From: an uncultured Opitutales bacterium
Lineage (GTDB): Bacteria; Verrucomicrobiota; Verrucomicrobiia; Opitutales; UBA9783
Length of the DNA stretch: 15,946 bases
Direction of reading: 5' to 3'
Assembly (NCBI GenBank): GCA_934700265.1
Contig: CAKUXH010000014.1
Coordinates: 1-15,946 of the forward strand
In this document: positions 12,774 through 15,946 of the stretch, in pieces
Layout: each line of letters opens with the position of its first letter
Numbering within the stretch: the stretch's first letter is position 1
Translations under genes and position numbers: made by a program
Notes under the pieces: generated by a model
What the model was told of the DNA's origin: nothing
Database searches by the model: none
What the model saw: only the letters and a program-made list of their open reading frames with translations

Positions 12774-15628
12774 TTATTTACTACCTCCAATAAGAAAGAA
12801 TCTCTTAATTCTTTCAGTAAATTTTGTGATTTAATAATTTCTAAAACAGCGTCTATAAGCTTTTGACGATCAACTTTCAACATTTTACAAAAATTTTTAT
12901 CAAAAGTTGGTTTTTCCAAAAACTCTTCAAATGTTACTTGGGGAAGATATTTTCCTCCTAATGAACATGTAATTGTCTTTTTAGGCAAATTTAATTTTAA
13001 ATGAGCCATATGAACCCCTTGCGCATTACGAGACACAACAGACATTGTTTCATCTGTTGCCATCATAGGGCGAAGAGCATAATTATAAGGTTCTTCTACA
13101 CCATAGCTAACAAAGAAAACAATCTTATTATCTTCTTTTTTTTGTTCTGTCCAAGGTTTCTCGCCCACCCTTTCATGCCCATAACAAACAACCTTATCAC
13201 CATCAAATTCAAAAGTCCACAAACCTCTTTTTTCTCCCATATCTACTGTCATTTTATCTCCAGTCTGCGAAAAAAACAGTGGAACAGGTACATCTAAATT
13301 TGGTTCTAGTAGCACAAACCCTTTATCAGATTTATTTTTCTCATCTTCATAATAAATACATATTGCTGTATGAGAAAACTCATCCCAACCTTCTTGTCTA
13401 AATCTTTTAGACAATTTTACTGGAATAAAATGAGCATTCAAATCACTAGGTAGAGACAAAAACATCTGATTTATCAGTGTAAAACAAGAACCATAATTTT
13501 CTTTTTGTAATGCTACTTTTTTCACATCATAGTTTTTCAATGCATCCAAAATCGAAACATTTTTCAGTGATTTATAGTGTTTCAAAAAATCAGAAATAGG
13601 ATATAATCGATTATATACTGTTGATTGCAAATGTTTACTTAAAAGAGGCTGTAAAATATTTTTTAACGCTTCTTTCCCTAATGTACACTTTGTTTTTATA
13701 GGATAAAAAGGTGCGCTTGATAAACGAATTTTCTCTTTTTGAGCTTTTTTATAGTCACGTATTGCATTCTGTACATCCTCAACAGCACTCGGATTAATCA
13801 AAGTTTCAGTGTTACCAAAATCAATCTCATCAAAAGCAGACTTAAGCAATCGACGAATTATTTTCCCACTTCTATTTTTAGGAACTTGTGGAACAAAAAT
13901 AATATGACTTGGTCGAGCATAACTTCCCATTTCTTTTTGAACACGAAGTTTTAACTCATTTGCAAGGGCCTCACAACCTAATTTAGCATCTTTTAAAACA
14001 ACAAAAGCTGCAATTGCAGAACCTTTTACTTTGTCCTGTACTCCTATTACAGCTGTTTCAGCAACACGCAAATCATTTAAGATTGATGTTTCTACTTCTG
14101 CAGTTCCAATTCGATGTCCGGCAACTTTTAAAACTTCATCTGCGCGTCCGCCCACATAAATATAGTCATCAGTATCTTTTTGAGCTCTGTCACCAGCATA
14201 ATAATATTTACCATCCCATTTGCAAAAATACGTTTTCAAATAACGTTCATTGTCTTTATAAATACCACGCATCATTGAAGGGAACGGATGCAATAATGCT
14301 AAAAATCCTTGTTTAACACTATTTCCGGCTTCATCTAAAACATCTGCTGCATACCCCGGTAAAGCTTTTGTGATAGAACCTGGTTTTAATTTTGTAACCC
14401 AAGGAATAGGAGAAATAGCTAAAGCTCCTGTTTCTGTCTGAAACCAAGTGTCAACAATTGGACATTTTTTATTTCCGATAAATTCATTATACCAATGCCA
14501 AACTTCTGCTTTTAACGGCTCCCCTATTGATCCCAACAAACGCAAGGTTGCTAATTTATGATTACCTATGCAATTTTTTTCTCCCCATTGCATTAACATG
14601 CTTATGAAGGTAGGGGCAGTATAAAATGTTGTAACTCGATATTTTTCAATAAGGTAAGCAAATTGATCTTTTCTAGGATAATCGAAAGATCCATCATACA
14701 TAACCTGTGTCATTCCATTACACATAGGCCCATATACAGAATAGCTATGTCCTGTAATCCATCCTGGATCTGCTGTACACCAATAAATATCAGTTTCAGG
14801 TTTTGCATCAAATACTAATTTAAAAGATGTATTAACACCAGTTAAATAACCTCCTGTCGTATGAATTATCCCTTTAGGCTTCCCTGTGGTTCCTGAAGTG
14901 TATAACAAAAACATCATATCTTCACTCTCCATTGGAACACATGGGCAATGTGCGGACATTTTCGAAACAGTATCTTGCCAATAAAAATCTCGCCCGGGAA
15001 CCATATTTATTTTGTCATTATTATACTTAAAAACCAAAGTCGTCTTTATCGATGGACAATCGGGTAAAATTTCATCAACCACTTTTTTATAATTGATAAT
15101 TTTCCCATGACGCATTCCTCCATCTGCAGTTACTAAAAGGGCAGCTTCACTATCATTTATTCTTGTACGAACAGATTCTCCGCCTATCCCTCCAAAAATA
15201 AAATTATGTACCATTCCTACTCGAACAGCAGCCAACATTGCCATCAGAGACTCAGGAACCATTGGCATATAAATAGCAATACGATCCCCCTTTTTTAATC
15301 CTAAAGATTTATAATAATTAGCTAAACGATTAACTTCATCATACATATCTTTGTAGGTAAGGACTCGACAATTTCCCTTCTCATTTTCCCAGTAAAACGC
15401 CACTCGAGAACCATTACCTGCTAACACATGCCTATCTAAGCAATTGTAACAAGCATTAATTTCTCCATCAATATACCAAGAAGTAAAAGGGAAACCTGAT
15501 CCCTGTGTTTTAGACCAAGGTTTAAACCAATCTAGATTTTTTGCCTGATCTTCCCAATAAGAAACGTAATTTTCTGCTTTTATTTGTTGAGATGTCTCTG
15601 TTGAAGCAAATAAAACTCCTGACATCAT
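12770..15628 (-). CDS. acsA-like: Acetyl-CoA synthetase fused to a Cys-His papain/NAT-like domain
   Basis: The protein has 952 aa. Residues 20-640 are a complete AMP-forming acetyl-CoA synthetase (acetate + ATP + CoA to acetyl-CoA + AMP + PPi): P-loop LLYTSGTTGKPKG (241-253), TADPGWITGHSY (285-296), GSIGEP (366-371), DTWFQTETG (393-401), YAGD (477-480), GRADEVLKVAGHRIGTAE (494-511) and catalytic K589 in NRSGKI. The position equivalent to Trp414 of the Salmonella enzyme, which closes the acetyl pocket, is Phe396 here. Typical enzymes stop near residue 650; this one continues for ~300 residues. The extra part has GSC715, H753 in FSHTAICIYY, and E775 in VLLEPN, an order and spacing like the Cys-His-Asp/Glu triad of arylamine N-acetyltransferases or transglutaminase-like proteins (C-H gap 38, as in NATs). 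The ATG at 15628 has a strong GGGGAGG; a second ATG follows directly. The first residues MMSGVLFAST resemble the end of a signal peptide. First gene of a three-gene operon. Confidence 0.85.
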   Translation of the reverse strand: MMSGVLFASTETSQQIKAENYVSYWEDQAKNLDWFKPWSKTQGSGFPFTSWYIDGEINACYNCLDRHVLAGNGSRVAFYWENEKGNCRVLTYKDMYDEVNRLANYYKSLGLKKGDRIAIYMPMVPESLMAMLAAVRVGMVHNFIFGGIGGESVRTRINDSEAALLVTADGGMRHGKIINYKKVVDEILPDCPSIKTTLVFKYNNDKINMVPGRDFYWQDTVSKMSAHCPCVPMESEDMMFLLYTSGTTGKPKGIIHTTGGYLTGVNTSFKLVFDAKPETDIYWCTADPGWITGHSYSVYGPMCNGMTQVMYDGSFDYPRKDQFAYLIEKYRVTTFYTAPTFISMLMQWGEKNCIGNHKLATLRLLGSIGEPLKAEVWHWYNEFIGNKKCPIVDTWFQTETGALAISPIPWVTKLKPGSITKALPGYAADVLDEAGNSVKQGFLALLHPFPSMMRGIYKDNERYLKTYFCKWDGKYYYAGDRAQKDTDDYIYVGGRADEVLKVAGHRIGTAEVETSILNDLRVAETAVIGVQDKVKGSAIAAFVVLKDAKLGCEALANELKLRVQKEMGSYARPSHIIFVPQVPKNRSGKIIRRLLKSAFDEIDFGNTETLINPSAVEDVQNAIRDYKKAQKEKIRLSSAPFYPIKTKCTLGKEALKNILQPLLSKHLQSTVYNRLYPISDFLKHYKSLKNVSILDALKNYDVKKVALQKENYGSCFTLINQMFLSLPSDLNAHFIPVKLSKRFRQEGWDEFSHTAICIYYEDEKNKSDKGFVLLEPNLDVPVPLFFSQTGDKMTVDMGEKRGLWTFEFDGDKVVCYGHERVGEKPWTEQKKEDNKIVFFVSYGVEEPYNYALRPMMATDETMSVVSRNAQGVHMAHLKLNLPKKTITCSLGGKYLPQVTFEEFLEKPTFDKNFCKMLKVDRQKLIDAVLEIIKSQNLLKELRDSFLLEVVNK

Positions 15629-15630
15629 AG

Positions 15631-15639
15631 TTCCTCCCC
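15631..15639 (-). promoter_or_regulatory. Strong ribosome binding site of the acetyl-CoA synthetase gene
   Basis: On the minus strand GGGGAGGAA lies just before two successive ATG codons (15628 and 15625). The second has the better spacing (about 8 bases). It supports translation starting downstream of the 16-bp repeats in the present allele. Confidence 0.75.
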
Positions 15640-15658
15640 AAAAGAGAAACTTGCTCTT

Positions 15659-15738
15659 CCGGTTAAACGCGAAACCGGTTAAACGCGAAACCGGTTAAAC
15701 GCGAAACCGGTTAAACGCGAAACCGGTTAAACGCGAAA
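15659..15738. repeat. Five perfect tandem copies of a 16-bp repeat
   Basis: The unit CCGGTTAAACGCGAAA is repeated exactly five times (80 bp) with no mismatch, ending 30 bases before the acetyl-CoA synthetase ATG. Each unit junction forms a small inverted repeat, CCGGTT...AACCGG. The unit is not a multiple of three, so copy-number change shifts any reading frame that passes through it. The absence of mismatches suggests recent expansion or ongoing slippage. Confidence 0.95.
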
Positions 15739-15751
15739 TAATAAATCTCAT
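15695..15751 (-). other. Short upstream frame running into the repeats
   Basis: An ATG at 15751 opens an 18-codon frame (MRFIISRLTGFAFNRFRV) that stops at a TAA in the third repeat unit. Its ATG is 123 bases (41 codons) before the acetyl-CoA synthetase ATG, in the same frame. I see no ribosome binding site before it, and it may lie at or upstream of the transcript start, so it may not be translated. It matters mainly as a possible remnant of a longer N-terminus. Confidence 0.3.
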
Positions 15752-15754
15752 TAA

Positions 15755-15791
15755 ATGATAAGACTTAATGAAACATGCATGTCAATGTCAA
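15755..15791 (-). promoter_or_regulatory. Possible sigma-70 promoter of the acetyl-CoA synthetase operon
   Basis: Two adjacent TTGACA hexamers (15791-15786 and 15785-15780, minus strand) are perfect -35 matches. TATCAT at 15760-15755 is a 5-of-6 -10 match, 19 bases from the nearer hexamer, a little long. TTAAGT at 15768-15763 sits 17 bases from the other but is a poor -10. The start of transcription would fall near 15747-15755. Confidence 0.4.
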
Positions 15792-15873
15792 GACAAAAAT
15801 TAATATTTTTTGTCACTCCGGCCACTAATTAACACTGGTATTTTTCTCCCTTTGTTTTTACATTGTATATTTT

Positions 15874-15914
15874 TGTCACAACTGTCACAAATTGTCACAT
15901 TTTATTTTGTGACA
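15874..15914. promoter_or_regulatory. Array of TGTCACA boxes, possible operator
   Basis: TGTCACA occurs three times in direct orientation at 15874, 15883 and 15893 (spacing 9 and 10, about one helical turn), then inverted as TGTGACA at 15908-15914. A further TGTCAC is at 15811-15816. Regular one-turn spacing suggests binding of a regulator. The gene controlled may be the acetyl-CoA synthetase operon or a gene beyond the right edge. Confidence 0.45.
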
Positions 15915-15917
15915 GTG
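15875..15917. repeat. 43-bp repeated element, right copy
   Basis: This copy matches 10907-10949 without gaps (35 of 43 by hand count), sharing GTCACAACTG exactly and the stem-loop end TGTCACA / TGTGACA with an 8-base T-rich loop. The two copies are in direct orientation and bracket the three-gene operon. It overlaps the TGTCACA box array. Confidence 0.6.
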
Positions 15918-15946
15918 TTTTGTTAGTATTTATGCAGGACGGAAGG

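Noticed and set aside
15659..15738. CRISPR array
   Set aside because: The 16-bp units are contiguous with no spacers and no cas gene is near.

Overview
The window is AT-rich with tightly packed bacterial genes, all on the minus strand. ATGA stop/start overlaps (for example at 4325-4328, 11592-11595 and 12770-12773) show that TGA is a normal stop here. Nearly every non-immunity protein begins with a Sec-type signal peptide. Together with the FHA/Cdi-like, M91-like, colicin-like and HEPN-like domains, this suggests the secretome of a Gram-negative host- or protist-associated bacterium. I would guess an alphaproteobacterial endosymbiont such as Holosporales, but no rRNA or other marker in the window proves it.

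Read in the direction of transcription (right to left), the first block is 15946-10990. A regulatory region holds TGTCACA repeats, a TTGACA element and five perfect copies of a 16-bp repeat. It leads into a three-gene operon: an AMP-forming acetyl-CoA synthetase with an extra C-terminal domain of about 300 residues that looks like a Cys-His-Glu papain/transglutaminase/NAT-type fold; a signal-peptide protein ending in a HEPN-like RNxxxH motif; and a signal-peptide ASCH-domain protein. Two 43-bp direct repeats (10907-10949 and 15875-15917, 35 of 43 identical) flank this block.

The second block, 10650-2279, is a contact-dependent-inhibition-like locus. It has a 516-residue exported beta-rich protein; a 1332-residue FHA/CdiA-like protein with a DUF637-type pretoxin region, an ENN junction and an HNH (GHH-type) nuclease tip; its overlapping candidate immunity gene; a short orphan toxin with its own signal peptide, a copied pretoxin region, a second ENN junction and a colicin E3-like rRNase tip; a double zinc-ribbon candidate immunity protein; and a small zinc-ribbon gene broken by an in-frame TGA. 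No CdiB-type transporter gene is present.

The third block, 2131-51, holds a conserved protein of the 'STGPKT...NAxxHG' type with no known function, an intergenic gap with inverted repeats, and an exported M91/NleD-like zinc metallopeptidase.

The toxin array reads as modular: complete and orphan toxin/immunity cassettes were swapped at the ENN junction and the upstream pretoxin region was duplicated. The acetyl-CoA synthetase operon is the least expected part of the window and the best candidate for an undescribed system.
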